A stretch of DNA of 39,759 nt from Terriglobia bacterium (GCA_020073375.1 JAIQFG010000049.1:1-39759); one strand, 5' to 3'. Shown: positions 7,270 to 15,554, numbered from the stretch's first letter. Notes: generated by a model from the letters alone, not told the origin. Numbers and translations: made by a program.

Positions 7270-8250
7270 ATGGAACTTCGGAAAGACCCCATCACGCGCA
7301 GTTGGGTAGTCGCCGGCCACCGGCATGACACTTGCGAAACCTCCGGCGGATGCCCGTTTTGTCCCGCAAAAATGGATACCAGGCCCGCATTGCTGCGTCT
7401 TCCGGCGCAGGGCCCCTGGCAAGTGGCCGTGATTCCGCATCCGGACCCTTTATATCGGGTGGAAGGCGAGGCGGGCCGCCGCGCTGACGGAATCTATGAC
7501 GCGATGCAGCCGGTCGGCGCCGATGAGATGGTCATCGAAACGCCAGAGCACGACCGCAAATTCGAGGGCCTCAGCGAAGACCAGATCATGCTGGTAATGG
7601 AAGCCTGGAGGCTGCGCATCGAGGATCTCAAGCGCGATCTCCGCTTCAAGTACGTCTCCGTCTACAAGAATTACGGGCCGCTGGCCGGACAGGAAGGTTC
7701 GCACGCCCACTCGCAAGTCACCGCGACCACGTTTGTGCCGCGCAGAATCTTGTATGAATTGCGCGCCTCGCGCGAATGGTACGCCGAAAAAGAGCGCTGC
7801 GTTTTCTGCGACATCGTGAAGCAGGAAGAGCGCCAGGCCAAACGCGTTGTGGATACGCAAGGCGATTACGTGGCCCTGTGCCCCTACGCCTCACGCGTGC
7901 CCTTCGAGGTCTGGATCATGGACCGCAAGCACAATCACCTGTTTGAGCGCCAGCGCCCCGACTCCAATCGACGCCAGTTGGCCGCGTTGCTGCGGCGTAT
8001 GTTGCTTCGCATTCGCCAGGTCGCTCCCGCGTACCACATGGTGGTCCATTCCGCTCCCAACTTGCGGCATCCCAAAGGCGAAAAATCCTCGTACTGGAAG
8101 ACCATTGCCGAGGATTATCACTGGCACATCGAAATCCTGCCCATCGTGGAGACGCGCAGCAAGTCCTACAGCATCAAGGAAGTTTATTACAATGCATTGA
8201 AGCCCGAGGACGCCGCGGCGCGCCTGCGCAATCTGGACATTCTCTCGTGA
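7270..8250 (+). CDS. GalT-like hexose-1-phosphate nucleotidyltransferase
   Basis: The 326-residue member of the HIT-fold GalT family includes MELRKDPITRSWVV, the CPFC pair (Cys28, Cys31) and the active-site motif HAHSQ at 145-149. The second His of that motif corresponds to the nucleotidylated nucleophile of GalT. A further CVFC pair and the late HWHIEILP motif also belong to the family. Canonical GalT has HPHGQ. The HxHSQ form occurs in GalT-related sugar-phosphate phosphorylases, so ADP- or UDP-sugar transfer is possible and galactose specificity is not established. No other Leloir genes are nearby. The stop codon overlaps the GTG of the YdcF gene, indicating coupled translation. Confidence 0.85.
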   Translation: MELRKDPITRSWVVAGHRHDTCETSGGCPFCPAKMDTRPALLRLPAQGPWQVAVIPHPDPLYRVEGEAGRRADGIYDAMQPVGADEMVIETPEHDRKFEGLSEDQIMLVMEAWRLRIEDLKRDLRFKYVSVYKNYGPLAGQEGSHAHSQVTATTFVPRRILYELRASREWYAEKERCVFCDIVKQEERQAKRVVDTQGDYVALCPYASRVPFEVWIMDRKHNHLFERQRPDSNRRQLAALLRRMLLRIRQVAPAYHMVVHSAPNLRHPKGEKSSYWKTIAEDYHWHIEILPIVETRSKSYSIKEVYYNALKPEDAAARLRNLDILS

Positions 8251-8942
8251 ACAGGCGCGGCGAACACGGTGGCATTTTCTTTCGCCTCCTGTTTTTGCTC
8301 GGATTCCTTGCCTTCCTCGCATTTCTGTACATAGTCCGCCACCCGCTGATGCGCCTCGCGGGCGAGGCCTGGATGGTCAGCGAGCCCACCGGGCCCGCCG
8401 ACGCCATCATCGTACTGGGCGATGACAACTACGCCGGCGATCGCGCCTTCCACGCTGCGGAATTGTACCGCTCCGGTATCGCTCCGGTGGTCGTGGCCAG
8501 CGGCCGCATGTTGCGCGTCAACGTGAGCCTCGCCGACCTGATCGCGCACGACCTGCAATCCTTTGGAATCCCGGCGTCGGCGGTGGTGAAGTTTCCGCAC
8601 CGCGCTTCCAACACCAAGCAGGAGGCCGAGGCGGACTCCGGCTTGATCGCGCGAAGCGGCTGGAAGCGCATACTGATTGTGACCTCCAATTACGACGCCC
8701 GCCGCGCCGGGTTTATCTTCGATCGCGTGCTCCCCTCGGGCATCAGCCTGCGCGTGAGCGGCGCCCGCGATTCCGAATTTAACCCCTCCGACTGGTGGGA
8801 AACGCGCACCAGCCAGAAACTTTTCCTGGACCAATTGGTGGGCTACGCCGCCGCTCGGTGGGAGTTGCGCGGCAACCCGGCCGGAGGTGGCGCCGCCGTC
8901 TTCGCCGGGCATTTTCCGCGTTTCGCCCCATTATTTTATTAA
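8247..8942 (+). CDS. YdcF/DUF218 (ElyC/SanA-type) membrane protein
   Basis: The 231-residue protein has an N-terminal membrane helix (residues 11-30). A DUF218 domain follows: ADAIIVLGDD, an ELYRSGIAPVVVASG segment, SNTKQEAE, and ILIVTSNYDARRA. These motifs are typical of YdcF/SanA/ElyC proteins, which affect envelope integrity or peptidoglycan in other bacteria. The biochemical activity is not settled. The GTG start at 8247 overlaps the GalT-like stop (GTGA), a classical coupled arrangement, so the two genes form an operon. The C-terminal 20 residues are low-complexity. The stop overlaps a likely promoter for the bactofilin gene. Confidence 0.85.
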   Translation: MNRRGEHGGIFFRLLFLLGFLAFLAFLYIVRHPLMRLAGEAWMVSEPTGPADAIIVLGDDNYAGDRAFHAAELYRSGIAPVVVASGRMLRVNVSLADLIAHDLQSFGIPASAVVKFPHRASNTKQEAEADSGLIARSGWKRILIVTSNYDARRAGFIFDRVLPSGISLRVSGARDSEFNPSDWWETRTSQKLFLDQLVGYAAARWELRGNPAGGGAAVFAGHFPRFAPLFY

Positions 8943-8967
8943 CTCGTCACTTCCCCCGGACTATACT
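8939..8967 (+). promoter_or_regulatory. Probable sigma70-type promoter for the bactofilin operon
   Basis: TTAACT at 8939-8944 and TATACT at 8962-8967 are separated by exactly 17 bases. The site overlaps the stop of the YdcF gene and would give a leader of about 130 bases before the bactofilin ATG. The match is good at -10 and moderate at -35. Confidence 0.45.
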
Positions 8968-9103
8968 GACCGTATCTGATTGGAAACACGCCGGGTTTAC
9001 AGGCGCCGCCCCCGGCCCTATAGTTTTGCTTTACCGTCCTCTCCGGGCTGCTTTGAGATTGCCCCCGCCCTGCGGCCACGGAGTTTCGGTTGGGGAGAAA
9101 CTC

Positions 9104-9643
9104 ATGTGGCGTAAACCAGAAGATTCCAAACCCGCTTCACCTGCACCGGAAATTCCGCCGGCTCCTGTCCGCGTCGATCCGCCTGTGCGCACCGTCGCCG
9201 GACTCACCGCCGAAGTCGTGCAGCCTTCCGGGGGAGTAGTTACTTCGACCCTCTTAATCAAGGGCGACATTCAGGGCCGCGAAGACCTGTACATCGACGG
9301 CGAAGTGCAGGGCAGCATCCGCCTATCCGAGGGCCGCGTCACTGTCGGACCGCACGGCAAGATTTCCGCCGATGTGGACGCACGGGAAGTCATTGTCCGC
9401 GGAAAAGTGAAAGGCGCCGTTAAAGGTCGCGACCGCGTGGAAGTCGGCCGCACCGGAGAAATTCGCGGGGACATCCTGACCAGCCGCCTGGCCATCGAAG
9501 AGGGCGCGCAGATGCACAGTAAGGTGGAGATTACGCGAGCTGCCGCCTCGCAGACTTCGCGTCCCGCGGAAACCTCGCCCGCCGCAACCACCCTGGCCAC
9601 GCCACCGATGGCCCTGAAGGCGAGCGGAGAGTCGGCGAACTGA
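9104..9643 (+). CDS. Bactofilin (polymer-forming cytoskeletal protein)
   Basis: The 179-residue protein has a right-handed beta-helical core at about residues 50-140. This is visible as repeated short strands with glycine turns: IKGDIQGREDLYIDGEVQGSI, then VTVGPHGKISADVDAREVIV, then VKGAVKGRDRVEVG and GEIRGDILTSRLAIEEGA. Proline- and alanine-rich disordered tails flank it at both ends, as is usual for bactofilins. These assemble into non-polar filaments used for cell shape, stalks or chromosome positioning. The ATG at 9104 follows GGGGAG at eight bases, so the longer open frame upstream is not used. The next gene starts one base after the stop. Confidence 0.92.
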   Translation: MWRKPEDSKPASPAPEIPPAPVRVDPPVRTVAGLTAEVVQPSGGVVTSTLLIKGDIQGREDLYIDGEVQGSIRLSEGRVTVGPHGKISADVDAREVIVRGKVKGAVKGRDRVEVGRTGEIRGDILTSRLAIEEGAQMHSKVEITRAAASQTSRPAETSPAATTLATPPMALKASGESAN

Positions 9644-9644
9644 C

Positions 9645-10388
9645 ATGAATTTTTTCAATAAATCGCGGTCTGGACCAGGTTCGGAGCCTCACCGGCATGG
9701 CGCGCCACACAGCGTGCACGCGGCTCCGCCCGCCCGGGCCGCCACCATGAGCTCATCCTCGGCAGTTTCCACCTCTGGCCCCAAGCCCGGCCGCCTCTCC
9801 AACGGCTTAAAGGAATTCTTATTCCAATTGGACGGCATTGGGCGCGGCCATTTGCTGGACATGGGCCCGGCTCGGCAAACCACCCTTAATTTTTTCATCG
9901 AGCGCGGATTCAAGGTCTACACCGACGACCTGTTGATGACCTGGAAGATTTTTCTGGACGCCGACGAGCAGCGGAAAAAAGAGCTTGCTCCCGATGCGGA
10001 CCGCTCCCTGATGACTCCCGCGGCGCGCGCCGAACGCTTTCTGGAGACCACTCTGCAATACCCGGAAGGCACGTTTGACGCCGTGCTCCTATGGGACATC
10101 CTGGATTACCTGGACACCGAGTTGATGACCCGTCTGGCCGCACGGCTGACTTCCCTGGTCCGCGAGGGCGGCGTGGTATTCGCCATTTTCCATGCCCGCA
10201 AGCCGGAAATGTTCCATCGCTACCGCGTCATGGATGCGCAAAACCTGGAACTGATCCCGGCCACCAGCCCGTTCGCTCCGCAACGCGTTTTTCAAAATCG
10301 GGAGATTTCCGACCTTTTCCGCAGATACCGCTCATCCAAAACATTCGTCGGGCGCGACCAGCTCCGCGAAGGCCTTTTCGTGAAGTGA
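9645..10388 (+). CDS. SAM-dependent methyltransferase-like protein in the bactofilin operon
   Basis: The 247-residue protein has about 50 disordered Ser/Pro/Ala-rich residues followed by a class I methyltransferase-like domain. LLDMGPARQTTLNFFIERGF looks like motif I, with a relaxed glycine pattern. VYTDDLLM follows, then FDAVLLWDILDYLD (motif IV position) and LVREGGVVFAIFHA. The substrate is unknown, and the relaxed motif I leaves open that it binds but does not use SAM. It starts one base after the bactofilin stop, so it is almost certainly co-expressed. That raises the possibility of a cytoskeleton-linked role. The C-terminus (RDQLREGLFVK) ends seven bases before a family-2 palindrome. Confidence 0.75.
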   Translation: MNFFNKSRSGPGSEPHRHGAPHSVHAAPPARAATMSSSSAVSTSGPKPGRLSNGLKEFLFQLDGIGRGHLLDMGPARQTTLNFFIERGFKVYTDDLLMTWKIFLDADEQRKKELAPDADRSLMTPAARAERFLETTLQYPEGTFDAVLLWDILDYLDTELMTRLAARLTSLVREGGVVFAIFHARKPEMFHRYRVMDAQNLELIPATSPFAPQRVFQNREISDLFRRYRSSKTFVGRDQLREGLFVK

Positions 10389-10394
10389 ATCCTT

Positions 10395-10422
10395 GTAGGA
10401 CAGACACTCTTGTCTGTCCTAC
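10395..10422. repeat. Family-2 (GTAGGACAG) palindrome, perfect 12-bp arms
   Basis: GTAGGACAGACA and TGTCTGTCCTAC enclose a CTCT loop, seven bases after the methyltransferase stop. It could act as a weak terminator in RNA. I see no gene in the rest of the gap to 10640. Confidence 0.85.
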
Positions 10423-10639
10423 CAAACCCGATCCGAACCAATCCTTAGCCAAAAAGAAATCGCACCGGCCCTCTTGCCAAATGCACCGCGCGGGAGTAGA
10501 AGGGAATTGGAGCTCGAATAGCCAGGAGGCGAGGATGACTCCACCGGGCTTAGAGCGTTAACAACCGACATCACACCGCTCATGCGGTGCGTGCCGCGCC
10601 GGACGCCAAACATACGTCTTCGCGGCAATTGCAGAAGTG

Positions 10640-10673
10640 CCCTAACGGGGAGCCGCCAGGCTCCCCGTTAGGG
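10640..10673 (-). terminator. 15-bp perfect hairpin at the end of the small secreted protein gene
   Basis: CCCTAACGGGGAGCC pairs perfectly with GGCTCCCCGTTAGGG across a four-base loop. The stop codon of the reverse-strand gene lies in the first arm. There is no long T-run, so termination may be partial. Confidence 0.6.
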
Positions 10674-10904
10674 TTTGGGACGCGATAGCACGTGGTCGTT
10701 TCTGGGATGCGTTCCGCGCGACTTGCCGGGCCTGATCTTGCGATTCCGGAAGCGCTTTGCCGGTTTCTCTACCTTGTTTTTTCTTACGCGAGTGGTGGGC
10801 GCAGGTGTTGGCGGCACGGACGCGCCGGCCCGCGCGGGAATTCCCAGCGACAAGAGCAAAAGTCCCGCCACCGCCAAGAGCATGCCGCGCAGGATCTTCT
10901 TCAC
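10668..10904 (-). CDS. Small secreted basic protein (78 aa)
   Basis: I recognise no family. A clear signal peptide (KKILRGM, then LLAVAGLLLLSLG, then a likely cleavage after ARA near residue 26) leads to a mature part of about 50 residues. The mature part is rich in Pro, Lys and Arg (PPTPAPTTRVRKNK ... KPAKRFRNRKIRPGK) and strongly positive, probably unstructured, perhaps wall- or nucleic-acid-binding. The start is GTG at 10904, supported by GGAGG with eight bases of spacing. The TAA stop lies inside the 15-bp hairpin, which is probably the terminator. Confidence 0.6.
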   Translation of the reverse strand: MKKILRGMLLAVAGLLLLSLGIPARAGASVPPTPAPTTRVRKNKVEKPAKRFRNRKIRPGKSRGTHPRNDHVLSRPKP

Positions 10905-10999
10905 AGTGATTCCTCCGGTAGCGATCGAGTGCGAGGGGCGCGTGGCACGAATAATGACAAACCACCAGCCCGTTCGTAAAGGGAATTTTCCACGCGCCT

Positions 11000-11032
11000 A
11001 AAAAAACGGGCGGCACGCTGAACGTGCCGCCC
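11000..11032 (-). terminator. Rho-independent terminator of the 59-residue membrane protein gene
   Basis: On the reverse strand a perfect 10-bp GC-rich stem (GGGCGGCACG with CGTGCCGCCC, five-base loop) is followed by seven T residues. It lies 65 bases beyond the stop of the gene at 11097-11276. Confidence 0.85.
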
Positions 11033-11096
11033 ATGCTTATCCCCCCGGTAGGGAAAGCATCAAAAGCAATTAGAAACGTTCCGCCCGCGGCCGGAT

Positions 11097-11276
11097 TTAT
11101 CCGCCCACGCGGGCATTCCACATCCAGCGGATCAAATCGCGCTGGTAGAGGATCACGTTGGACTGCCACAGGATGGCCCACAGCATCAGCCCCATGGTCG
11201 CCGCAGCAACGGCCAGGGCCATTCCCAGGTGCGATTCCGAGGCCGGCACGCTCAATCGGCGGAAGACTCGAAGCAT
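11097..11276 (-). CDS. Small single-pass membrane protein (59 aa)
   Basis: I recognise no family. It has a basic N-terminus (MLRVFRRLSVPASESH), one hydrophobic helix at about residues 18-40 (LGMALAVAAATMGLMLWAIL), and a short polar tail ending in WMWNARVGG. The ATG at 11276 follows AGGAGA with six bases of spacing, so the longer in-frame extension upstream is probably not translated. A strong T-run terminator follows. The basic N-terminus suggests the tail lies in the periplasm. The 285 bases upstream to 11561 contain no gene I can support. Confidence 0.6.
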   Translation of the reverse strand: MLRVFRRLSVPASESHLGMALAVAAATMGLMLWAILWQSNVILYQRDLIRWMWNARVGG

Positions 11277-11561
11277 CGGCGATCTCCTGGTGGCCATCCG
11301 CAAGCCGAAAAACACGGCCTGCGTTTCCGATTTCGCGAGCGCTGGCTGTACTGCTCGCCGCGCTCACTGATTACATTGGCAAGCAAAGGGCCACGCGGCC
11401 CGGAAATCGTTTCCGCGTGTAAGTCCGTTATCGCCTGTAAATTAGTTGTGCGGCGGGCGCATGGTTGCCCCGGGCGCGGAGAAGAATTCAGCGCAAACGT
11501 GTCGGTGAATTACCACTGTGTGAAAAGCAATTCCCAAATGGAAGTACTAGTATTCTTAGAA

Positions 11562-12386
11562 CTAACTGATAATACTGAGGATAGTCTCGCTCCAACCTCC
11601 CGGGCCGGGCGTGCCCGCAAGCACGATGTTCTTTGCCGGATTTGCCCCAGGGCCCTCCGGAACCCCATCTTTTCCCGGCAGCAGAATCGCCTGGTCCACC
11701 GCCTGCAGCCATTCGACGTCTTCTGGCCCCGCCCCAATGCCCACGGCGCGCAGCTTGATGTGCGCGGCTTCGCGAAACAGGTGGGTGACAGTGCGCACCG
11801 CGCGCGCCGGGTCGCTTCCCGAGGAAAAGTGCCAAAACATTCCGCCCGGCCTCGCGCTGAATCCCGTTTCCTTCGCAGCTTCCACGAATCGCGCGATCCC
11901 CGCATCGTCCGCGGAAGTGAAATAAAAGGGCTCGTCGTATTCCCGTTCTCTGGCCAATTCGGCGTCGCGTGGGCGCAGGCCGGCGTTGTCGGCAATTTCC
12001 CGCAGGTTCATGTGATGGAATCCGGCCACGCCCACGCCGCACTGTTCGGCGATCTCGTCGAGTGCCGCGCACACTTCCTCGTACGGCCGCCCCTGGTCGA
12101 TGCACAAGTAGCGCGTCTTTCGCACGGCCCCCGGAATTTTCACGTTCATGTAGCCGTCCGGGAAAAAGATTCCGCCGCCGTTCTCGGCCACAAAGGGATG
12201 GCTGTTCCCCAGCTTGCGCCGCAGCGGCTCGATCTCCGCGCGCGTGAGCGGGCTGACCAGCACGACAGGAATCTTCCGACGGTCGAGCTCGGCGAGCGCG
12301 TCTTCCACATCGGCGCATGAGCCGGTGCGAGGATCAATCAGGGCGCCATCAATGGCTGAGAAAATCAGATGTCGAGGAGCAAGCAA
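11562..12386 (-). CDS. Mannosyl-3-phosphoglycerate phosphatase-like HAD protein lacking catalytic residues
   Basis: The 274-residue protein has the architecture of HAD subclass IIB mannosyl-3-phosphoglycerate phosphatases. It has an N-terminal HAD strand, a VVLVSPLTRAE motif II, a FVAENGGGIFFP cap entry, and a late VGIGAGPEDVEWLQAVD motif. Two catalytic positions are changed. Motif I reads SAIDGAL, with Ala11 in place of the nucleophilic Asp of DxDGT. Motif IV reads GAGPED, with Ala219 in place of the first Asp of GDxxND, a residue that binds Mg in active enzymes. The fold is intact and the frame is clean, so it is likely a non-enzymatic binding or regulatory protein. No MPG synthase is nearby. 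Confidence 0.8.
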   Translation of the reverse strand: MLAPRHLIFSAIDGALIDPRTGSCADVEDALAELDRRKIPVVLVSPLTRAEIEPLRRKLGNSHPFVAENGGGIFFPDGYMNVKIPGAVRKTRYLCIDQGRPYEEVCAALDEIAEQCGVGVAGFHHMNLREIADNAGLRPRDAELAREREYDEPFYFTSADDAGIARFVEAAKETGFSARPGGMFWHFSSGSDPARAVRTVTHLFREAAHIKLRAVGIGAGPEDVEWLQAVDQAILLPGKDGVPEGPGANPAKNIVLAGTPGPGGWSETILSIIS

Positions 12387-12449
12387 GGCGGCAATCAGTG
12401 TAACGCGGGAGCAAGCTGCGGGGATACCCGGGATTTCAAAAACGTCAGC

Positions 12450-12519
12450 GGCGGACAGAGCACCCCCGCGCCCTGTCCGCCGTCGTTGTCAATCCGGAAG
12501 CGGGTCTGCCTCCGGATTG
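12450..12519. terminator. Two consecutive hairpins downstream of the coiled-coil gene
   Basis: GGCGGACAG/CTGTCCGCC (12450-12481) and CAATCCGGA/TCCGGATTG (12490-12519) form two GC-rich stems between two reverse-strand genes. Neither has a T-run, so factor-dependent termination or RNA stabilisation is possible. Confidence 0.45.
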
Positions 12520-12553
12520 TCCAGCCCTGTTCATTTACCTAACGGGGCTCTTA

Positions 12554-13405
12554 CTAGTCGCTGGCCGCGGATTGCGTGCCGCCAGCCTTGGGGACGCTGA
12601 TGTAGCCGGTAACTTTGTCCTTGGCTACGGTATTGACGACCAGTTCCAGCGGGCGGCGATCGTTGCCCTGGTGGAAGAAGATCGGCTCGTTGATGGGGAG
12701 ATTCTTGCGCTCGATGCGGGCATCGTCAACGATCAAGGAGACGTTGTAGCGCTTCTTGGTGACGTTGGTTCCGCGCAGTTCCACCACGAAGCTCCCAACC
12801 TTCTGGGGCTTGTTCTTGGTGTCGATGGTGAATTCGATGTAGTCGCGCTCGCCGAGGCGCCGCAGTGAGTCGATATCCTCGTGGTTGCGCGCAATCAGGG
12901 TCCCGAGTTCGCTGCGCGCCATCTTCAGGTCATTTTGCGTGCCGGAGAGATCGGTGCGCACCCCGTCAACCTTGCCGTCGACGCCCTTGACGTCATCCGT
13001 GCTCGCCTTGGTGGCAAGCGCGGAAGTCATGGTGCCGTTCACTTCTTCAATCTTCTGTTGATCCTCGGTGCGGATATTTTCGGCTTCCTCGCGGGCCTTC
13101 TTCAGGTCGCCCTGGGTGAGGCGCAGCCGCTTGGTCACCACGCTCAAGTCGCTTTGCAGCCCCACGTTCGCGGCATCCGTCGCCGCTTCGTGCTGCTGCA
13201 GCGCCGTCAACTGCGTGTTGAAGTCCTGTTGCATGGCTTTCACTTTGCCGTCAAACGCCTGCTGGATATCCGTAGCCTGCGTCGATGCGCTGCGCGCCAT
13301 GACCAGCCCAACAATCGCCACTACCCCAAGGACTGCAACCGCCGCCCAGGTTAATCCCGATCCGGTTCGGTTGCTTTCTGTCGTTTGATTGATTTCTTCT
13401 GTCAT
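12554..13405 (-). CDS. Membrane-anchored coiled-coil protein (283 aa)
   Basis: A polar N-terminus of 18 residues is followed by one membrane helix (about 19-38, LTWAAVAVLGVVAIVGLVM). A long heptad-rich coiled coil then spans about 45-180, including QQAFDGKVKAMQQDFNTQL and LKKAREEAENIRTEDQQKIEE. The C-terminal domain is beta-rich (YIEFTIDTKNKPQKVGSFVVEL, KRYNVSLIVDDARIERKN, PLELVVNTVAKDKVTGYISV). I recognise no characterised family. The shape suggests an envelope scaffold with a periplasmic C-terminal domain. The ATG at 13405 follows GGGGGAG closely, so the upstream in-frame extension is not used. It stands as a single gene with hairpins on both sides. Confidence 0.8.
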   Translation of the reverse strand: MTEEINQTTESNRTGSGLTWAAVAVLGVVAIVGLVMARSASTQATDIQQAFDGKVKAMQQDFNTQLTALQQHEAATDAANVGLQSDLSVVTKRLRLTQGDLKKAREEAENIRTEDQQKIEEVNGTMTSALATKASTDDVKGVDGKVDGVRTDLSGTQNDLKMARSELGTLIARNHEDIDSLRRLGERDYIEFTIDTKNKPQKVGSFVVELRGTNVTKKRYNVSLIVDDARIERKNLPINEPIFFHQGNDRRPLELVVNTVAKDKVTGYISVPKAGGTQSAASD

Positions 13406-13618
13406 GTCTCCCCCTTTTATTTCGCCAGCAATGGACTGGCAATATGCACGCCAGTCGCCAAGGTGCCAGTGCTGACAAGATCGCATAATGGATTGAAATT
13501 GAAAGAGATACGTGGGTGTGTGTTTCCCAATGGAATAACAGCTCCATGCAAACTTTACGCGCCCATGGAGTTTTCTGGATATAGGGACCGGAGTAAGTAG
13601 CCGGGAATCCCTGTAGGG

Positions 13619-13672
13619 AAAAGAAGACCCGAACCCTTCACGCGGTCAGAGCAAAGCCCGGGTCTTGCTTTT
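13619..13672. terminator. Bidirectional hairpin between amidohydrolase and coiled-coil genes
   Basis: AAAAGAAGACCCG and CGGGTCTTGCTTTT form arms around a 27-base loop, with A-rich and T-rich outer edges. It lies just beyond the stop of the reverse-strand amidohydrolase gene. Nothing else is visible in the 299-base gap at 13406-13704. Confidence 0.5.
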
Positions 13673-13704
13673 CGAAGTACCTAACTAACAAGTTGAAGTA
13701 AAAC

Positions 13705-14835
13705 TTAAAGGTGCAGGAGCCGGGATGCATTCCCCTTCAGAATGCGGTCGCGATCGGCGGGCGAAAGCTTGAACTGGTCCAGGACCTGGTTCGGGTATTG
13801 GACGTCCTTTGCCGCAAACAGGTCCGTGCCCACGACGATTCTGTCGGTCCCGACTAGCCCCGCCAGAAAGTGGAATGCTTCCGGGTAGTAAATCAGGTAG
13901 TCATAATGGAAACGCCTTAAGTAATTCTTGAACGGCATGGCCAGTTGGAACGTCGGCTTGAATTCCGGGCCATTAAAGTGATTAATGAAGTGATCGACGC
14001 GCCCGGCCAGATACGGGAATGCGCCGCCACCATGCGGGAGCACGATTTCCAGCTTTGGGTGGCGGTCCAATGTGCCTGTGACCACTAATTTGCTGGCTAT
14101 GATTGTGTGCTGGATGGCCGCGTCCAGGCCCGAGTTCAGATACCGGGGGCCCGCCGCCAGCTCGCCTCCGTAGGCGTTCACCACCTCGTCCATCTGGTGA
14201 AACAGGATGGGATAGCCCAACTCTTCAATGCGCGAAAAAACGTCGGCGAATTGCGGGTCGAACAGGTAATCGTGCCGCTCCATCGCGTCCGGCAAGTGCA
14301 CGGCGCGCACGCCCGGTTTTCCTGCCACGCGATTCAATTCCACCAGGGCCAGCTTCGGATCGCGAATCGGCAGCTCAACGCCCACAAGGAAGCGGTCCGG
14401 ATGAGCGATGTGCGCTTCGATGCCGGCGTCGTTGATGATGGTCGCAAGACGCGCGGCCTGCTCGGACGAAGTCCATTGCCAGGGCATGGCTCCCGAAAGC
14501 GTCAGGCAATGCACCTGCGCGCCGTGTTCATCCATCCACTCGATTCGTTTGGCCAGATCGTAGTCGAGCGGGTAAGGATTTTCGATGGGACGCCCCAGAT
14601 CGGCCAGCGCCTTGGTGTAAGGCGTCGGCGACCAGTGCGTGTGCAGATCGATCGAGACCGGTTTCCCCGCTCCTGCCTTGCCCGGATGCGCTTCCCACCA
14701 CGCCTGGCTCGGTTCATCCGCCGCCGCTGCCGCGGGCAGAGCGGTCATCAGCGCGCCCGCGCCTCCGGCACCAATCTTCATGAAATCGCGGCGTCCAATG
14801 GCGGAGGTTTGCTCGGGCGATTCGGGACTCTTCAT
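13705..14835 (-). CDS. Tat-exported amidohydrolase (ACMSD-like, amidohydrolase 2 family)
   Basis: The protein is 376 residues from the ATG at 14835. It has a twin-arginine signal (GRRDFMKIGAGGAGALM, then an Ala-rich run) followed by a TIM-barrel metal hydrolase. Motifs are SIDLHTHW (the HxH metal pair), GYPILFHQMDE (metal-ligand His), VLPHGGGAFPYL, and VGTDLF (the catalytic/metal Asp). This order matches the ACMSD / 5-carboxyvanillate decarboxylase-like amidohydrolase-2 family, which acts on aromatic or related carboxylates. The exact substrate is unknown and export is unusual for cytoplasmic ACMSD. GGAG lies nine bases before this ATG; an ATG at 14850 is the alternative. It shares direction with the HAD and DedA genes upstream, but a family-2 palindrome intervenes. 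Confidence 0.87.
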   Translation of the reverse strand: MKSPESPEQTSAIGRRDFMKIGAGGAGALMTALPAAAAADEPSQAWWEAHPGKAGAGKPVSIDLHTHWSPTPYTKALADLGRPIENPYPLDYDLAKRIEWMDEHGAQVHCLTLSGAMPWQWTSSEQAARLATIINDAGIEAHIAHPDRFLVGVELPIRDPKLALVELNRVAGKPGVRAVHLPDAMERHDYLFDPQFADVFSRIEELGYPILFHQMDEVVNAYGGELAAGPRYLNSGLDAAIQHTIIASKLVVTGTLDRHPKLEIVLPHGGGAFPYLAGRVDHFINHFNGPEFKPTFQLAMPFKNYLRRFHYDYLIYYPEAFHFLAGLVGTDRIVVGTDLFAAKDVQYPNQVLDQFKLSPADRDRILKGNASRLLHL

Positions 14836-14894
14836 GGGTGTTTGCTCCATTTGAAAATATTTTCCCGGGGATGATACCACTTCTGCGGGGTGCG

Positions 14895-14925
14895 AGTAGG
14901 ACAGGCTTGAAGCCTGTTCCACTTA
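14895..14925. repeat. Family-2 (GTAGGACAG) palindrome
   Basis: AGTAGGACAGGCTT and AAGCCTGTTCCACT form an imperfect palindrome. It overlaps the stop of the HAD gene and lies upstream of the amidohydrolase start. Confidence 0.75.
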
Positions 14926-15552
14926 GACCAATCCCATGCGGGAGAATTCGGCGAGCAAGTCGTCCGCGGAAGTGAAATGAAAACCGGCCATTCCGGTGGA
15001 GGCCGCAGCCATGGCATTTTCGTGGAGGTCGTCGATAAACATCGTTTCTTCGGGCAGCGCGCCCAGTTCGCGCAACGCGCGGTGAAAAATAACGGGAGCG
15101 GGCTTGCTCGATCCAACGTGGCAGGAGTACACGCGCACGGGGAAATGCCGCACGAAGGAAAACGCGGCCTCGATGTGCGCCACGTGGATCGGATCGGTGT
15201 TGGAAAGCAGCGCCAGGCGGCACTTTTTCGCCAGACGCTCAAACAGGCTGTCCGGAAGAATCGTGGCGGGATCGAGCACGCAATTCCAGGCCGCGCAGAA
15301 TTGCTCGAAATTGAACGGCAGGTTGAATTTCTTGCAAATGTGCGCGTGCCAGTCGCGCGGGTTCACGCGGCCTTCCTGCCAGTTCGCCCAGTTTGGGTCC
15401 GCTTCCAGTTCCCGCAGGATTTGCAGGTGCGATTTCCCCGCCGGGCCCAGCGTTCCGGACCAGCGGGACACGTCCACGCGAATGATCACCCGGCCGATAT
15501 CGAAAATAATGGCGCGCGGGGAGCTGTCCGGGGGAGGAGGCAGAAACGGCAC
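14923..15552 (-). CDS. HAD superfamily IA hydrolase
   Basis: The 209-residue protein has HAD motif I AIIFDIGRVII, with the nucleophilic Asp present and Gly at the DxG position as in YihX-like phosphatases. LALLSNTD is motif II, SSKPAPVIF contains the motif III Lys, and MFIDDLHENAMAA is motif IV. The alpha-helical cap lies between motifs I and II (ADPNWANWQEGRV onward). It is probably a small-molecule phosphatase of the alpha-D-glucose-1-phosphate-phosphatase type. The start is a GTG two bases after the DedA stop, so the pair is translationally linked. The stop codon lies in a family-2 palindrome. Confidence 0.88.
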   Translation of the reverse strand: MPFLPPPPDSSPRAIIFDIGRVIIRVDVSRWSGTLGPAGKSHLQILRELEADPNWANWQEGRVNPRDWHAHICKKFNLPFNFEQFCAAWNCVLDPATILPDSLFERLAKKCRLALLSNTDPIHVAHIEAAFSFVRHFPVRVYSCHVGSSKPAPVIFHRALRELGALPEETMFIDDLHENAMAAASTGMAGFHFTSADDLLAEFSRMGLV

Positions 15553-15554
15553 GG

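Noticed and set aside
10642..11367. Long reverse-strand open frame of 241 codons spanning two small genes
   Set aside because: It spans a T-run terminator and overlaps two small frames with better start signals and a signal peptide or membrane helix, so it is a chance frame.
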